A stretch of DNA of 64,000 bases from Secundilactobacillus pentosiphilus (GCF_002217985.1 NZ_BCMI01000006.1:52412-116411); one strand, 5' to 3'; counted from the stretch's first letter, positions 7,317 through 17,090 are shown. A program made the numbers and translations. Notes: generated by a model from the sequence alone, not told the origin.

Positions 7317-8285
7317 TTAAATGGTGGGATCAATCCAGAAGGGGTATTGTTTAGTTTCAAAATAAGTATCCCAATAGCGCCCACCCATTTCTTCACCATC
7401 AATTTGACCGTATTCTATAGAAGGAACGATCAAATGAATTTTATTATGATGGTAGTGGTGAACAGATTTTAACTTTAAGTGTTTACCCATTGATATCATT
7501 AATGATATAAAAAGAAGTTTAAAGATATTGGCTTTTTCAATAACAACCAAATCAAGATTGGGGTCACTCACTGATGCCGGAGGTGCAATTTTAACGCCTC
7601 CGCCAAAGTAGGGGTGGTTTGTCACGGTAACCAGATAGGCATGAGCGTAGATATCTCTGTGTTGTCCAATGTGGACAGTCAGCGGGAAAGCCTCCTGGTT
7701 ATAAAAAACGCCAATAATGACAGCCAGATAACTAAGGCCTCCCAGGTGCAAACGGTTGAGCCAGCTTTTAGTCTGTGTCCCGTTTGCGGAAGTCACCACT
7801 GCAGCGTCAAAACCAATGCCTACGTTGTTAGTGAAGATGCCGCGGGCCTGTTTATTTGTATCAAAGAAAGAACCCACTGTGAGCCAATTTTCAGCGGTAC
7901 AATTTAAAACTTGGTTGAGGGCCTCACGCCAGTTAGTGGCCATTTTGATTCCTCTGGCAAAATCATTACCAGAACCAACAGGTAAGTAGGCCACTGGAAT
8001 AGGGTGTTCTAAATTAGCTTCTGCTAATCCAGAGATTGTTTGATGAAGAGTACCATCACCGCCAACGGCCAGAACCACATAACGCGGCTGTTCGGTTGGG
8101 GTATCGTCAGCGTGTGCTTTCGCAAACTGGTTTGCCAAAAGCTGGGCGTGTCCAGAATACGCGGAGCGGACAACCTTATAGTCGACATGACGTTCGTCAA
8201 GTGCCGACTGGATTTCCGGCCACCGTTTTTTGACGCTGCCCCCACCAGCAAACTCGTTTAAAATGATGTAGTAACTAACTGACAC
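7317..8285 (-). CDS. DagK-family lipid kinase (diacylglycerol kinase catalytic domain)
   Basis: A 322-aa ATP-dependent lipid kinase of the DagK/YegS family, which phosphorylates diacylglycerol or a related lipid at the membrane and feeds phosphatidate back into phospholipid and lipoteichoic acid metabolism. Near the N-terminus NEFAGGGS is the phosphate-binding turn, followed by VLAVGGDGTLHQ (about 75-86) and LPVGSGNDFARGI, both hallmarks of the family. The C-terminal half is the beta-sandwich domain. It starts with GTG at 8285 with GGAGG upstream; a TATAAT box lies at 8327-8332. The exact substrate cannot be read from sequence; sphingosine-type or DagB-type activity are alternatives. Confidence 0.87.
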   Translation of the reverse strand: MSVSYYIILNEFAGGGSVKKRWPEIQSALDERHVDYKVVRSAYSGHAQLLANQFAKAHADDTPTEQPRYVVLAVGGDGTLHQTISGLAEANLEHPIPVAYLPVGSGNDFARGIKMATNWREALNQVLNCTAENWLTVGSFFDTNKQARGIFTNNVGIGFDAAVVTSANGTQTKSWLNRLHLGGLSYLAVIIGVFYNQEAFPLTVHIGQHRDIYAHAYLVTVTNHPYFGGGVKIAPPASVSDPNLDLVVIEKANIFKLLFISLMISMGKHLKLKSVHHYHHNKIHLIVPSIEYGQIDGEEMGGRYWDTYFETKQYPFWIDPTI

Positions 8286-8326
8286 CTAACTCATCCTCCA
8301 ATAGCTTACAAAAATCATACTTTCTT

Positions 8327-8332
8327 ATTATA
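8327..8332 (-). promoter_or_regulatory. -10 box for the lipid kinase gene
   Basis: A consensus TATAAT on the minus strand, about 42 nt from the GTG start; the -35 is not clear. Confidence 0.5.
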
Positions 8333-8450
8333 GCCGACTTTACGTACAGGAACCATATTGAAATGTTCAGATTTGGTTAGAATGTGATGAGAAAAATGCC
8401 GCAATAATCAGTTAAAATCAATTGAGAGGCAAACTGTTATTAGTAGATAG

Positions 8451-8484
8451 AAAAAGTCGTCCACAATCAAAGTGGGCGACTTTT
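8451..8484 (-). terminator. Terminator of rpoY-rnjA
   Basis: A 13-bp inverted repeat (8452-8464 with 8472-8484) with one mismatch and a T run on the minus strand lies about 20 nt past the rnjA stop. Confidence 0.7.
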
Positions 8485-8504
8485 ATTTTTATTTTTTAAT
8501 TGGT

Positions 8505-10181
8505 TTAATCCATAATCAGCATTGGTAAAATCATTGGATGACGTTCAGTTTTTTCGTAAAGAAAGTTCTGCAAGTCATCAATGATGGCGTTACGAATCGA
8601 GGCTTCGTTGGCTTTCTTGGAACGCATTGCTCGGCGAATAGTGGCGAACACCAAACGACGGCCTTCATTCAGTAACTCTCCTGATTCACGCATGTAAACA
8701 AAGCCACGTGAGAGCAGATCCGGACCAGCTTGAATGATCTTATCATTCAAATTAATCGTTGCCACAACCACCACTAGGCCTTCTTCAGAAAGCAGCTGAC
8801 GGTCTCGCAGCACGACGTTGCCGATATCGCCGATACCGCTGCCGTCGATGTAAACATCGCCTGCGGTAAAGTGTCCGGCAATTCGGGCTGAATCCTTGGT
8901 GAGCGCTAAAACATCACCGTTTTCCATAATGAAACTGTGATCTAACGGCACACCACATTGTTCAGCTAGTTCCGTGTGAATCTTGAGCATTCTGTATTCA
9001 CCATGAATTGGCATGAAGTACTTCGGCTTCATCAAACGGAGCATCAGCTTCTGTTCTTCTTGACCACCATGACCAGAAGTATGAATGTTATTCACTTTAC
9101 CATGAATGACGTTGGCACCAGCTTCTTCAAGTTCGTTGATCACGTGGTTAACACTGACAGTATTACCAGGAATCGGGTTACTTGAGAAGATAACCGTGTC
9201 TCCAGGCTGAATTGAAATTTGACGGTGGGTGCCGTTGGCAATCCGTGAAAGGGCAGCCATTGGTTCACCTTGAGAACCAGTACAAAGAATCATGACTTTG
9301 TTAGCTGGTAGGGACTTCAATTCGTTTGCATCAATGAGCGCATCGTCTGGAATATTCAAATATCCCAGTTCACGACCATTGACGATGGCAGCTTCCATGC
9401 TTCGGCCAAAGACCGCAATTTTACGGCCATGGGAGAGTGCAGTTTCACAGGCGGTTTCCATTCGGGAAATATTTGAGGCGAAAGTCGCGAAAATAATCCG
9501 GCCATCAACCTGGTCGAAAATCCGTCGAATAGACTTACCAACCCATTTTTCTGACTTCGTCCAAATCGGTTTTTCAGCGTTCGTGCTATCTGACATCAGG
9601 CACAAAACACCTTCTGCACCAAGCCGTGCCATCTTTTGCAGATCAGGCGGCTGGTTAGTAACTGGCGTCAGATCGAACTTATAATCCCCAGTCTGGACAA
9701 TAACGCCAGATGGTGTATGAACAGCGACACCTAAAGTATCGGGAATGGAGTGGGTCGTTCGGAAAAATTCCACACTCAACTTGCGAAACTTCAAGACGGT
9801 ATCATCGCTGATTTCATGAAGCTCAGCTGTTCGCAGCAAACCGTGTTCATCTAGTTTGTTTTTGATTAGCGCAAGCGCTAGTGGTCCAGCATAGACTGGC
9901 ACGTTTAAGTCCTTTAAAAGGTAGGGAACACCACCAATATGGTCTTCGTGACCATGGGTAATGACCAGTGCTTTAATCTTTTGCTGGTTGGCAATCAAAT
10001 AATGATAGTCAGGAATGACGTAATCGATCCCGAGTAATTCATCTTCTGGGAACTTAATTCCGGCATCGATCAGAATAATCTCATCCTGGAATTGAATACC
10101 GTATGTATTCTTCCCAATTTCGCCTAAACCACCAACGCCAAAAATCGCTGTTTCGTTGTTTTTGACGTTTAATTTTTTCAT
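8505..10181 (-). CDS. rnjA: Ribonuclease J1
   Basis: A 558-aa metallo-beta-lactamase/beta-CASP nuclease that degrades and matures RNA, acting as a 5'-3' exonuclease and an endonuclease. The full zinc motif is intact: H76, H78, D80 and H81 in [10 protein letters not shown]. The beta-CASP domain and the C-terminal segment [14 protein letters not shown] are also present. The ATG overlaps the end of rpoY by 4 nt, the same rpoY-rnjA pair seen in Bacillus, which identifies this paralogue as J1. The second paralogue, at 38722, has a degenerate motif. Product and pairing are well supported. Confidence 0.95.
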   Translation of the reverse strand: MKKLNVKNNETAIFGVGGLGEIGKNTYGIQFQDEIILIDAGIKFPEDELLGIDYVIPDYHYLIANQQKIKALVITHGHEDHIGGVPYLLKDLNVPVYAGPLALALIKNKLDEHGLLRTAELHEISDDTVLKFRKLSVEFFRTTHSIPDTLGVAVHTPSGVIVQTGDYKFDLTPVTNQPPDLQKMARLGAEGVLCLMSDSTNAEKPIWTKSEKWVGKSIRRIFDQVDGRIIFATFASNISRMETACETALSHGRKIAVFGRSMEAAIVNGRELGYLNIPDDALIDANELKSLPANKVMILCTGSQGEPMAALSRIANGTHRQISIQPGDTVIFSSNPIPGNTVSVNHVINELEEAGANVIHGKVNNIHTSGHGGQEEQKLMLRLMKPKYFMPIHGEYRMLKIHTELAEQCGVPLDHSFIMENGDVLALTKDSARIAGHFTAGDVYIDGSGIGDIGNVVLRDRQLLSEEGLVVVVATINLNDKIIQAGPDLLSRGFVYMRESGELLNEGRRLVFATIRRAMRSKKANEASIRNAIIDDLQNFLYEKTERHPMILPMLIMD

Positions 10182-10396
10182 TTATTGAACTCCGTCAACT
10201 TGTAGTCCGGGTTTTCTTGTTCGTATTCAAGGAACTTGCCCTCAAGTGGTTCGATGAATTCGATGTTGTGCTTCGTGTTTTCAGCAACTAAGGCACGTGC
10301 TTCAACTTCCGTAGCGGCATCGATATAAAGCGATTTCGTATCCTCACGTTTGGGGTTGCGAATCTGGTCTTCTTGATAGTAAACTTTAAAAATCAT
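10178..10396 (-). CDS. rpoY: RNA polymerase epsilon subunit
   Basis: A 72-aa acidic protein of the DUF1447/RpoY family ([11 protein letters not shown], then [16 protein letters not shown] and [15 protein letters not shown]), the small epsilon subunit that associates with RNA polymerase in Firmicutes. Length is normal. It overlaps the following RNase J1 gene by 4 nt, so the two are translated together. An extended -10 lies about 110 nt upstream, leaving a long leader with no recognised structure. Confidence 0.93.
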   Translation of the reverse strand: MIFKVYYQEDQIRNPKREDTKSLYIDAATEVEARALVAENTKHNIEFIEPLEGKFLEYEQENPDYKLTEFNK

Positions 10397-10507
10397 AGTG
10401 AAATTGTCTACTTCCTTTCTATAAATACAGTTACTTACTGCACTGATCGTTAACCGATCTTTTATTTGTACCGAACGTCTCGTTGTTAATGAACAACAGT
10501 TGGTAAC

Positions 10508-10536
10508 ATATTATCATATATGAATAAAATTGTATA
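10508..10536 (-). promoter_or_regulatory. Promoter of rpoY-rnjA
   Basis: On the minus strand TG-A-TAATAT (hexamer 10508-10513) is preceded at 17 nt by TATACA (10531-10536). It drives a leader of about 100 nt. The rest of 10397-10643 is AT-rich with nothing else identified. Confidence 0.5.
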
Positions 10537-10649
10537 GTTTTCCAACGATTAGAGGGAGTACAGTAGGATTTGCACTCAGACCTGACTGCAGATTACAGGA
10601 GTTGGTATTTGAATTGTGGTAGTATAAATTTAAAAAGGGAGGGTTGGCT

Positions 10650-11156
10650 TTGAATCGAACGATAACGATTTTAATTGGTGTTGCGATAGCAGTTGGGCTA
10701 TATTTATTGATTCATCATGTCATTGTGCGCCGTAACACTAAGAAAGCGCAAAGTACTGCACTGGAACAAACTAACGTGGCGGTTAAGGCTGCCCTTCAAC
10801 GATTAGCGGATGAGCACTTTATTTCAGCCCCCGCAACCATTTTGGATGCTAACATCATTCTGGATGGCTGGGGCAGGGGGGTAATGGCCTTTGAGTACTT
10901 GGTATTAATTGACCAAGTGACAGATGAGCAGTTGCCGATTCTGAGACAGCGGTTAAATCATATCCTAGCTGAGTTTTGTCAGGACCATCAAATTCCGTCG
11001 GCAGTTGCATCCGGGGAATCAGCCTTTCTGGTCACGGATGCTTGGCGGCATACTAAACGAATCCATCTTGGCGTTGCTTATCTAGTCAATGAGGCGACGA
11101 TTGAATACATCCAGGACTTGCACCGGTTAGATCCCAAGGCCAAGGGACAACCCTAG
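10650..11156 (+). CDS. Membrane-anchored hypothetical protein
   Basis: A protein of about 168 aa with one N-terminal transmembrane helix (TILIGVAIAVGLYLLIHHVI), a short basic turn (RRNTKK), then a soluble cytoplasmic alpha/beta region of about 135 residues with several Asp and His positions. I do not recognise a domain or motif. TTG 10650 is preferred because AAGGGAGGG (10635-10643) ends 6 nt before it; TTG 10644 directly abuts the Shine-Dalgarno. A TATAAA box at 10623-10628 gives a very short leader. It converges on def with a shared terminator. No function is proposed. Confidence 0.7.
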   Translation: MNRTITILIGVAIAVGLYLLIHHVIVRRNTKKAQSTALEQTNVAVKAALQRLADEHFISAPATILDANIILDGWGRGVMAFEYLVLIDQVTDEQLPILRQRLNHILAEFCQDHQIPSAVASGESAFLVTDAWRHTKRIHLGVAYLVNEATIEYIQDLHRLDPKAKGQP

Positions 11157-11162
11157 TCCCTA

Positions 11163-11212
11163 ACAAAACAGCACCTTGACCCATCAAAAGACGGGTTAAG
11201 GTGCTGTTTTGT
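11163..11212. terminator. Bidirectional terminator
   Basis: A 20-bp stem (11163-11182 with 11193-11212, one G-U) carrying an A-rich and a T-rich side lies between the membrane protein gene and the converging def. Confidence 0.85.
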
Positions 11213-11247
11213 CAAATGCTTTTTAGAAGTTGCCATAACGGTTAGCA

Positions 11248-11805
11248 CTATTCGAACATGATCGTGTTATCTTCAACTTCGTACGGGTTATCCTTGTTGA
11301 TATGATCGTAAAACAGGATACCATGAAGATGGTCGATCTCATGCTGGCAAACGATGGCTGGATAATTCTTGAGGCGAACTTTTTTAGTTTCACCCTTTGT
11401 GTTCTGGTAGCGCAAGGTAATTCGGTCATGCCGCGGTACGAAACCGGGGACGTCTTTGTCTACAGATAAGCAGCCTTCACCTTCAGTTAAGGCACCGTTT
11501 TGAACTGAATGACTAATGATAACTGGGTTAATGATGACATCAGTAAAGGGGGATTTTGCACCCTCTTCAGCTGGAACTAACACAGCTGCCATCATTTTTG
11601 AGACACCCACTTGTGGTGCGGCTAAACCCACACCGGCACGCAGTCCGTATTCTTTGCATAAATCTGGATCCTGACTAACTTTTAAGTACTCCATCATATT
11701 GTCAGCCAACTTCTGATCCTCTTCTGATAATGGGAAACTGACTTTAGCAGCTTCTTGTCGGAGAACAGGATCACCGTCTCTGACGATGTCTTTCATTAAA
11801 ATCAC
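11248..11805 (-). CDS. def: Peptide deformylase
   Basis: It removes the formyl group from the N-terminal methionine of nascent proteins at the ribosome. The three metal/active-site boxes are intact: [16 protein letters not shown] (metal Cys) and QHEIDH (two metal His plus catalytic Glu). Length of 185 aa fits the Gram-positive type 2 enzymes. The frame is open further upstream to 11868, but the GGAGG site stands 8 nt before GTG 11805, and an extended -10 at 11850-11855 would start the transcript inside the longer version, so 11805 is chosen. N-terminal sequence [16 protein letters not shown] fits family starts. Confidence 0.95.
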   Translation of the reverse strand: MILMKDIVRDGDPVLRQEAAKVSFPLSEEDQKLADNMMEYLKVSQDPDLCKEYGLRAGVGLAAPQVGVSKMMAAVLVPAEEGAKSPFTDVIINPVIISHSVQNGALTEGEGCLSVDKDVPGFVPRHDRITLRYQNTKGETKKVRLKNYPAIVCQHEIDHLHGILFYDHINKDNPYEVEDNTIMFE

Positions 11806-11849
11806 GAAAATTACCTCCGAAATTGAAAAAACAAGTGCTTTAATAACTA

Positions 11850-11858
11850 ATTCTAGCA
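11850..11858 (-). promoter_or_regulatory. Extended -10 promoter of def
   Basis: TG-C-TAGAAT on the minus strand (hexamer 11850-11855), about 45 nt before the GTG at 11805; it decides between the two possible def starts. Confidence 0.6.
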
Positions 11859-11982
11859 TATCAGGCACTAAAAATGAAATTAAAAAAATGTGAAAGAAAA
11901 TACAAACATTTTTTCAGAAAAAAGGATTCCTACACCCATGGGCTACTTGGTAGCTTTTGCGTTATAAAAGTAATGTAAGGGC

Positions 11983-12011
11983 TTGCACGAATTCTGGAAG
12001 CGTGGTAATTT
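11983..12011 (+). promoter_or_regulatory. Promoter of the pdh operon
   Basis: TTGCAC (11983-11988), exactly 17 nt, then extended -10 TG-G-TAATTT (hexamer 12006-12011). The predicted transcript starts near 12018, leaving a leader of about 84 nt. Confidence 0.75.
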
Positions 12012-12029
12012 AAATGTGTAGTTGAGAAA

Positions 12030-12068
12030 AGCAAGCGGTTTCAAAACTATGAAAGTGGCTTTGAAACC
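12030..12068 (+). promoter_or_regulatory. pdh leader inverted repeat with overlapping cre-like site
   Basis: GGTTTCAAA (12037-12045) and TTTGAAACC (12060-12068) form a perfect 9-bp inverted repeat with a 14-nt loop, between the promoter and the pdhA ribosome site. The left arm overlaps AGCAAGCGGTTTCA (12030-12043), which matches 12 of 14 positions of the CcpA consensus TGWNANCGNTNWCA. It could be a repressor operator, a roadblock site or an RNA hairpin; which one cannot be decided here. Confidence 0.55.
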
Positions 12069-12101
12069 AATTGCATACAAACGGAAAGGAAAGTGTTAGT
12101 T

Positions 12102-13217
12102 ATGGCGAAGAAAACTGGGCAAGCAATTGACTTTGCGTCAATTAAAGCCACGATGAGCGATCCGTATAAGAAAACGTTCCAAATTGTGGACAAAGATGCG
12201 AAAATCGTGAATCAGAAGCTTTTCGATACTTTTTCGGATGATCAGTTAGTTGATTTTATGAAAAAGATGGTTTGGGAACGTGCATTGCACGAACAGACGA
12301 TGAACTTCTCTCGGCAAGGTCGTTTAGGCTTTTATGCTCCGACTTATGGTGAGGAAGCAAGTGAGATGGGGTCAGTCACAGCCTTTAAAGACCAAGACTT
12401 CCTGTTCCCTGCCTACCGTGACTTGCCACAATTGATTCAACATGGTGCCTCAGTCACCCAAGGCTTCTTATGGTCAAAGGGTAACGCCGTTGGTGACGAT
12501 TATGGTGACCAGCGTAACTGGTTCCCACAAATCATTATCGGTGCACAATATGTTGAAGCTGCCGGCGCCGCATTAGGTATTAAGAAAAATGGCGAAAAGG
12601 ATGCTGTATCCTTTGTCTATACCGGTGATGGCGGAACTTCACAAGGTGACTTCTATGAAGGTGTTAACTTTGCATCCTCATTCCAAGCTCCTGCTGTATT
12701 CATGGTTCAAAATAATGGCTGGGCAATTTCAGTGCCTCGTAAGAAGCAAACTGCTGCTGAAACCTTAGCTCAAAAGGCCGTTGCTTCTGGTGTTCCATCT
12801 ATTCAAGTTGATGGGATGGATATCCTCGCTGTACACATTGCAACCCAAGAAGCGCGTGAGTTTGCTGCCGCTGGGAACGGACCAGTCTTAGTTGAAACCT
12901 TAACTTATCGTTTCGGTGCCCACTCAAGTGCTGGTGATGATCCTAGTCGTTACCGGACTAAGGAAGAAGAAAAACCTTGGTTCGATGCTGATCCTTTGAT
13001 TCGGATGCGTAAGATCTTAACCGACAAGGGATTATGGTCACAAGATCAAGAAGACAAACTTGTTGAGGAATATAAGGACAGCTTTAAAGCATCAATGAAA
13101 GAAGCTGAAAATACACCTACGCAATCAGTTGTTGATATGTTGAAGACCACGTTCGAAGAACCAACTCCACAAATCAAAGCTGACATTGCAAGATTCGAAG
13201 CAAAGGAGTCGAAGTAA
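12102..13217 (+). CDS. pdhA: Pyruvate dehydrogenase E1 component, alpha subunit
   Basis: The thiamine-diphosphate-binding half of the E1 heterotetramer, which decarboxylates pyruvate and passes the acetyl group to E2. It has the E1-alpha core with GDGGTSQGDFYEGVNFA (ThDP/Mg binding motif GDG...N) and the regulatory-loop-like RFGAHSSAGDDPSRYR. ATG 12102 (MAKKTGQAID) lies 11 nt past AAAGGA; GTG 12093 is too close to it. It is the first gene of pdhABCD, 2 nt apart from pdhB. The leader carries an inverted repeat and cre-like site, so control by carbon supply is possible but unproven. Confidence 0.95.
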   Translation: MAKKTGQAIDFASIKATMSDPYKKTFQIVDKDAKIVNQKLFDTFSDDQLVDFMKKMVWERALHEQTMNFSRQGRLGFYAPTYGEEASEMGSVTAFKDQDFLFPAYRDLPQLIQHGASVTQGFLWSKGNAVGDDYGDQRNWFPQIIIGAQYVEAAGAALGIKKNGEKDAVSFVYTGDGGTSQGDFYEGVNFASSFQAPAVFMVQNNGWAISVPRKKQTAAETLAQKAVASGVPSIQVDGMDILAVHIATQEAREFAAAGNGPVLVETLTYRFGAHSSAGDDPSRYRTKEEEKPWFDADPLIRMRKILTDKGLWSQDQEDKLVEEYKDSFKASMKEAENTPTQSVVDMLKTTFEEPTPQIKADIARFEAKESK

Positions 13218-13219
13218 CC

Positions 13220-14197
13220 ATGGCTAAATTAACTTATATCAAAGCGATTACAGATGGTTTAGACGTTGTTTTAGGCGAAGATCCGAAAACGTTGATCTTC
13301 GGTGAAGACGTTGGTAAAAACGGTGGTGTTTTCCGGACTACTGAAGGCTTGCAAGACAAGTACGGTGAAGACCGGGTATTTGATACACCACTAGCTGAAT
13401 CAGGAATTTTAGGATTATCAATTGGGTTAGCTGCTACTGGCTGGCGTCCGATTCCTGAAATTCAATTTATGGGCTTTACTTTTGAAGCCGTTGATTCATT
13501 AGGCGGTCAAATGTCACGTGAACGCTTCCGCTTTAGCGGCAAACGTTCCATGCCAATTACGGTTCGGACACCATTTGGTGGCGGGACTCATACCGCTGAA
13601 ATGCATGCCGACAACCTTGAAAACTACTACGTTGGTACACCAGGTCTGCGGGTCGTAACACCTGCTAACCCGTATGATGCCAAAGGGATGATTATTTCCG
13701 CCGTTGAAAATAATGACCCGGTTCTTTTCTTGGAAAACTTGAAGTTATACCGTTCAATGAAAGATGAAATTCCAGAAGGTAAGTACACGGTTCCCCTAGA
13801 CACTGCTAAGGTCGCTCGTGAGGGGACTGACATCACCATTGTGGCTTATAGTGCAGAAGTTAATGAGTCACTGAAAGTTGCTGACAAACTGGCTAAGGAA
13901 AACATTTCTGCTGAAGTGATTGACCTGCGCTCATTGTCACCAATTGATACGGATACGATCTTCAAATCAGTTGAGAAGACTCACAAGGTAGTTGTTGTGC
14001 AAGAAGCTCAAAAGATGGCTGGTGTCGGTGCTCAGGTAACTGCTGAAATTGCTGAACATGCCATTATGAACTTGGACGCACCAATTGGTCGTGTGGCTGC
14101 TCCAGATAGCGTATATCCATGGGCTCAAGTTGAAAATGACTGGATTCCAAACGCTGACGATATTGAAGAAAAAGCACGCGAAATTTTGAATTACTAA
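13220..14197 (+). CDS. pdhB: Pyruvate dehydrogenase E1 component, beta subunit
   Basis: A 325-aa partner of PdhA in the E1 tetramer. The N-terminal pyrimidine-binding domain starts with LTYIKAITDGLDVVLGEDP and FGEDVGKNGGVF, and contains the E1-beta segment TPFGGGTHTAEMHADN. The C-terminal transketolase-like domain has EVIDLRSLSPIDTDTI and the expected VVVQEAQKMAGVG. It starts 2 nt after pdhA stops and precedes pdhC by 39 nt, with its own GGAGTCGAAG site. Assignment is unambiguous; branched-chain E1 is excluded mainly by operon context. Confidence 0.95.
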   Translation: MAKLTYIKAITDGLDVVLGEDPKTLIFGEDVGKNGGVFRTTEGLQDKYGEDRVFDTPLAESGILGLSIGLAATGWRPIPEIQFMGFTFEAVDSLGGQMSRERFRFSGKRSMPITVRTPFGGGTHTAEMHADNLENYYVGTPGLRVVTPANPYDAKGMIISAVENNDPVLFLENLKLYRSMKDEIPEGKYTVPLDTAKVAREGTDITIVAYSAEVNESLKVADKLAKENISAEVIDLRSLSPIDTDTIFKSVEKTHKVVVVQEAQKMAGVGAQVTAEIAEHAIMNLDAPIGRVAAPDSVYPWAQVENDWIPNADDIEEKAREILNY

Positions 14198-14236
14198 CTC
14201 TAATGACTACTTTGTAAATAGAAAGGAAGTTTTTCC

Positions 14237-15550
14237 ATGGCTTATGCATTCAAACTCCCAGAGCTTGGTGAAGGTATGGCTGAAGGTGAAATCGCATCAT
14301 GGGATGTTAAAGAAGGGGACACCGTTAAAGAAGACGACGTTTTAGTTGAAATTCAAAACGATAAGTCTGTTTCCGAATTGCCATCACCAGTAGCCGGTAC
14401 CATTAAAAAAATTGTTAAGCAGGAAGGTGAAACTGCTGAAATTGGCGATACTTTAGTTGAAATCGATGATGGTTCACCTGACACACCTGACGATGATTCA
14501 TCTTCAGATGCTTCATCAGACGAAGCACCTAAGGAAGAGGCACCTAAGGAAGAAGCAGCACCTGCTGCCGCTGCTGCACCTGCTGCTCCAGCTGCCGCAA
14601 CGGGGGTTCCTGCTCAATCGGATCCTAATAAGTTAGTTTCAGCAATGCCTTCTGTACGTCAATATGCACGTGATAAGGGAGTTGACATCACTGCTGTAAC
14701 GCCAACTGGTAATCACGGCCAAGTTTTGAAGGCGGATATTGATAACTTTAATGGCGCTGCCGCACCTGCTCCAGCTGCTGCCGCACCGGCCGCTGCCGCT
14801 GCACCTGCTGCTTCACCACTTAAGCCTTACAAAGAAGCAATTCCAGATCTTGAAACCCGTGAACCAATGTCAATGATGCGTAAAGTTATTGCTAATTCAA
14901 TGCGGACTTCTAAGGATATCGCTCCTCATGTTACTTCATTCCAAGACGTTGAAGTTTCTGCTTTAATGGCTAACCGGAAGAAGTACAAGTCAATGGCTGC
15001 TGATCAAGGCATTCATTTGACCTTCTTGCCATACATGGTTAAGGCACTGGTTGCTGTAATGAAGAAATTCCCAGATTTCAATGCTTCAATTGATGGTACG
15101 ACGGATGAAATTATCCACAAGCACTATTACAACGTCGGTATTGCAACTAGTACGGATCATGGCCTATACGTTCCTAACGTTAAGAACGCTGACGCTAAGA
15201 GTATGTTTGAGATTGCAAAAGAAATTTCTGATAACACCCAGGCTGCTAAAGACAACAAGTTGAGTGCTAAACAGATGTCTGGCGGTTCAATTACCATCAG
15301 TAACGTCGGTTCAATCGGTGGTGGGTTCTTTACACCAGTGATCAACCAACCAGAAGTTGCCATCTTAGGTGTTGGTAAGATTGCCAAGGAACCATACGTC
15401 AACGATGATGGTGAAATTGTAGTTGGTAACATACTGAAGCTATCATTGAGTTATGATCACCGACTTATCGATGGTGCATTAGCGCAAAATGCTTTGAATA
15501 TGATGAACGATTTACTTCATGAACCAGAATTGCTATTAATGGAAGGATGA
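14237..15550 (+). CDS. pdhC: Pyruvate dehydrogenase E2, dihydrolipoamide acetyltransferase
   Basis: The core of the complex, moving acetyl groups from E1 to CoA. It has one lipoyl domain (about 1-78) with the lipoylated lysine K43 in the QNDKS turn, an acidic then Ala/Pro-rich hinge (about 80-130), the E1/E3-binding domain (about 136-170, [26 protein letters not shown]), a second Ala/Pro hinge, and the catalytic acyltransferase domain (about 205-437). The catalytic His is in YDHRLIDGA near the C-terminus. A single lipoyl domain is normal for many lactobacilli. It is cotranscribed with pdhD, 7 nt downstream. Confidence 0.95.
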   Translation: MAYAFKLPELGEGMAEGEIASWDVKEGDTVKEDDVLVEIQNDKSVSELPSPVAGTIKKIVKQEGETAEIGDTLVEIDDGSPDTPDDDSSSDASSDEAPKEEAPKEEAAPAAAAAPAAPAAATGVPAQSDPNKLVSAMPSVRQYARDKGVDITAVTPTGNHGQVLKADIDNFNGAAAPAPAAAAPAAAAAPAASPLKPYKEAIPDLETREPMSMMRKVIANSMRTSKDIAPHVTSFQDVEVSALMANRKKYKSMAADQGIHLTFLPYMVKALVAVMKKFPDFNASIDGTTDEIIHKHYYNVGIATSTDHGLYVPNVKNADAKSMFEIAKEISDNTQAAKDNKLSAKQMSGGSITISNVGSIGGGFFTPVINQPEVAILGVGKIAKEPYVNDDGEIVVGNILKLSLSYDHRLIDGALAQNALNMMNDLLHEPELLLMEG

Positions 15551-15557
15551 TCCTCAA

Positions 15558-16979
15558 ATGTCAGATGCTGAAAAACGTGATACAGTCATTGTTGGTGCGG
15601 GCCCTGGCGGTTATGTTGCTGCCATTCGAGCTGCTGAACTTGGCCAAAGCGTAACGGTCATTGAAAAGGGTAATGTTGGTGGTGTATGTCTAAACGTTGG
15701 TTGTGTGCCTTCCAAGGCCTTAATTAACGCTGGTCACCGCTTTAAGGAAGCTCAAGATGCGTCAACCTTTGGTATTACTACTCAAGCGCCTTCAATTGAT
15801 TTCAGTAAAACGCAGGAGTGGAAGCAAAAGAAGGTTGTTGACCGGATGACTAGTGGTGTCAAGATGCTGCTTAAAAAGCATAAAGTTGACGTCATTGAAG
15901 GCGAAGCCGTACTGGATTCCAATACTCAGTTACGGGTCGTATCAACCGGGCCAAAACAGTTTATGAGTGCTGATGACGGCTTGACGATCGAGTTTAAGAA
16001 CTTGATCATTGCAACTGGTAGTCGTCCAGTAGAAATTCCTGGCTTTGAATTTAAAGACCGGGTCATTGACTCAACTGGTGGTTTAAACTTACCTGAAATT
16101 CCTAAAGAATTTGTCGTTATTGGCGGCGGTTACGTCGGAACTGAGTTGGCATGTGCCTACGCTAACTTAGGTGCCCACGTTACGATCATTGAAGGTACGC
16201 CATCAATTTTGCCTAACTTCGATAAGGACATGGTGAAAGTTGTTCTGAAGCAAATGAAGAAGAACGGGATCGATGTCATTACCAGCGCAATGGCAAAGAA
16301 AGCAGAACAGGATGGTAAGAGCGTCACGGTGACCTATGCTGTTGACGATAAGGAATCAACCATTAAGGCGGACTACTGCATGGTCACGGTTGGCCGTAAA
16401 GCTAACACGGATGACTTAGGTCTCGAGATGACTGACATTAAAGTCGGTGATCACGGTTTGATCGAAGTTGACCAGCAGGGACGCACATCCGTTCCAAACA
16501 TCTATGCGATCGGTGATATTGTTCCGGGTCCAGCACTTGCTCATAAAGCCTTCTTTGAAGCTAAGACGGCTGCTGGCGCAATTTCAGGCAAGAAGACTGC
16601 CAACGATTGGCTTGGCGTTCCCGCTGTCTGCTTTGCAGATCCAGAACTTGCCACAGTCGGAATGACACAAAGTGAAGCCAAGGATAAGGGAATTGAAGTT
16701 AACACAGCTAAGTTCCCATTTGCTGGTAACGCGCGTGCTGTTTCACTTGATGAGCCAGATGGCTTTGTCCGTTTGGTAACGACTAAGGATGAAAATAATT
16801 TGGTTGGCGCTCAAGTTGTCGGACCAGGTGCTTCAGACTTGATTGCTGAATTGAGTTTGGCAGTTAACAGCGGTATGAACGCTGAAGATATTGCTTTGAC
16901 GATTCACCCGCACCCAACGCTGAGTGAACCAATTCAAGAAGCTGCCGATGTTGCGATTGGCTTCCCAACCCACATCTAA
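15558..16979 (+). CDS. pdhD: Dihydrolipoyl dehydrogenase (E3)
   Basis: A 473-aa FAD enzyme that re-oxidises lipoyl groups with NAD. The N-terminal FAD site GAGPGGYVAAIRAAE is at 13-27, and the redox disulfide is C44/C49 in VCLNVGCVPSKAL. The NAD domain has VVIGGGYVGTELA, and ATGSRPVEIPG and IYAIGDIVPGPALAH are the expected FAD contacts. The dimer-interface active site is HPHPTLSE with its His-Glu pair near the C-terminus. It is the last gene of the operon and is followed by a hairpin that may end the transcript. Confidence 0.95.
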   Translation: MSDAEKRDTVIVGAGPGGYVAAIRAAELGQSVTVIEKGNVGGVCLNVGCVPSKALINAGHRFKEAQDASTFGITTQAPSIDFSKTQEWKQKKVVDRMTSGVKMLLKKHKVDVIEGEAVLDSNTQLRVVSTGPKQFMSADDGLTIEFKNLIIATGSRPVEIPGFEFKDRVIDSTGGLNLPEIPKEFVVIGGGYVGTELACAYANLGAHVTIIEGTPSILPNFDKDMVKVVLKQMKKNGIDVITSAMAKKAEQDGKSVTVTYAVDDKESTIKADYCMVTVGRKANTDDLGLEMTDIKVGDHGLIEVDQQGRTSVPNIYAIGDIVPGPALAHKAFFEAKTAAGAISGKKTANDWLGVPAVCFADPELATVGMTQSEAKDKGIEVNTAKFPFAGNARAVSLDEPDGFVRLVTTKDENNLVGAQVVGPGASDLIAELSLAVNSGMNAEDIALTIHPHPTLSEPIQEAADVAIGFPTHI

Positions 16980-17002
16980 AGTGACTTGTTTGTGAAATTA
17001 AA

Positions 17003-17046
17003 CAAAACGGGACTGGACTGTGTGTCTAGCCCCGTTTTGCTGTATA
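17003..17046 (+). terminator. Probable terminator of pdhABCD
   Basis: CAAAACGGG (17003-17011) pairs with CCCGTTTTG (17031-17039); the pairing continues inward with one mismatch. Only a short U-rich tail follows, so efficiency is uncertain. Confidence 0.5.
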
Positions 17047-17048
17047 AT
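17043..17048 (+). promoter_or_regulatory. -10 box for UPF0223-suhB
   Basis: A consensus TATAAT sits directly after the pdh terminator stem and 42 nt before the TTG start of the next gene. The -35 region lies inside the hairpin and is weak. Confidence 0.55.
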
Positions 17049-17090
17049 AAACTAGGAGAATTCACAATATTAAGTAGATGGGGTGCCATT

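Noticed and set aside
7614..7989. Plus-strand ORFs of 97 and 77 codons inside the lipid kinase gene
   Set aside because: They are shadows of a well-supported minus-strand gene.
16986..17090. N-terminal extension of UPF0223
   Set aside because: The segment contains the pdh hairpin and a TATAAT box, and the shorter form has the ribosome site and normal family length.
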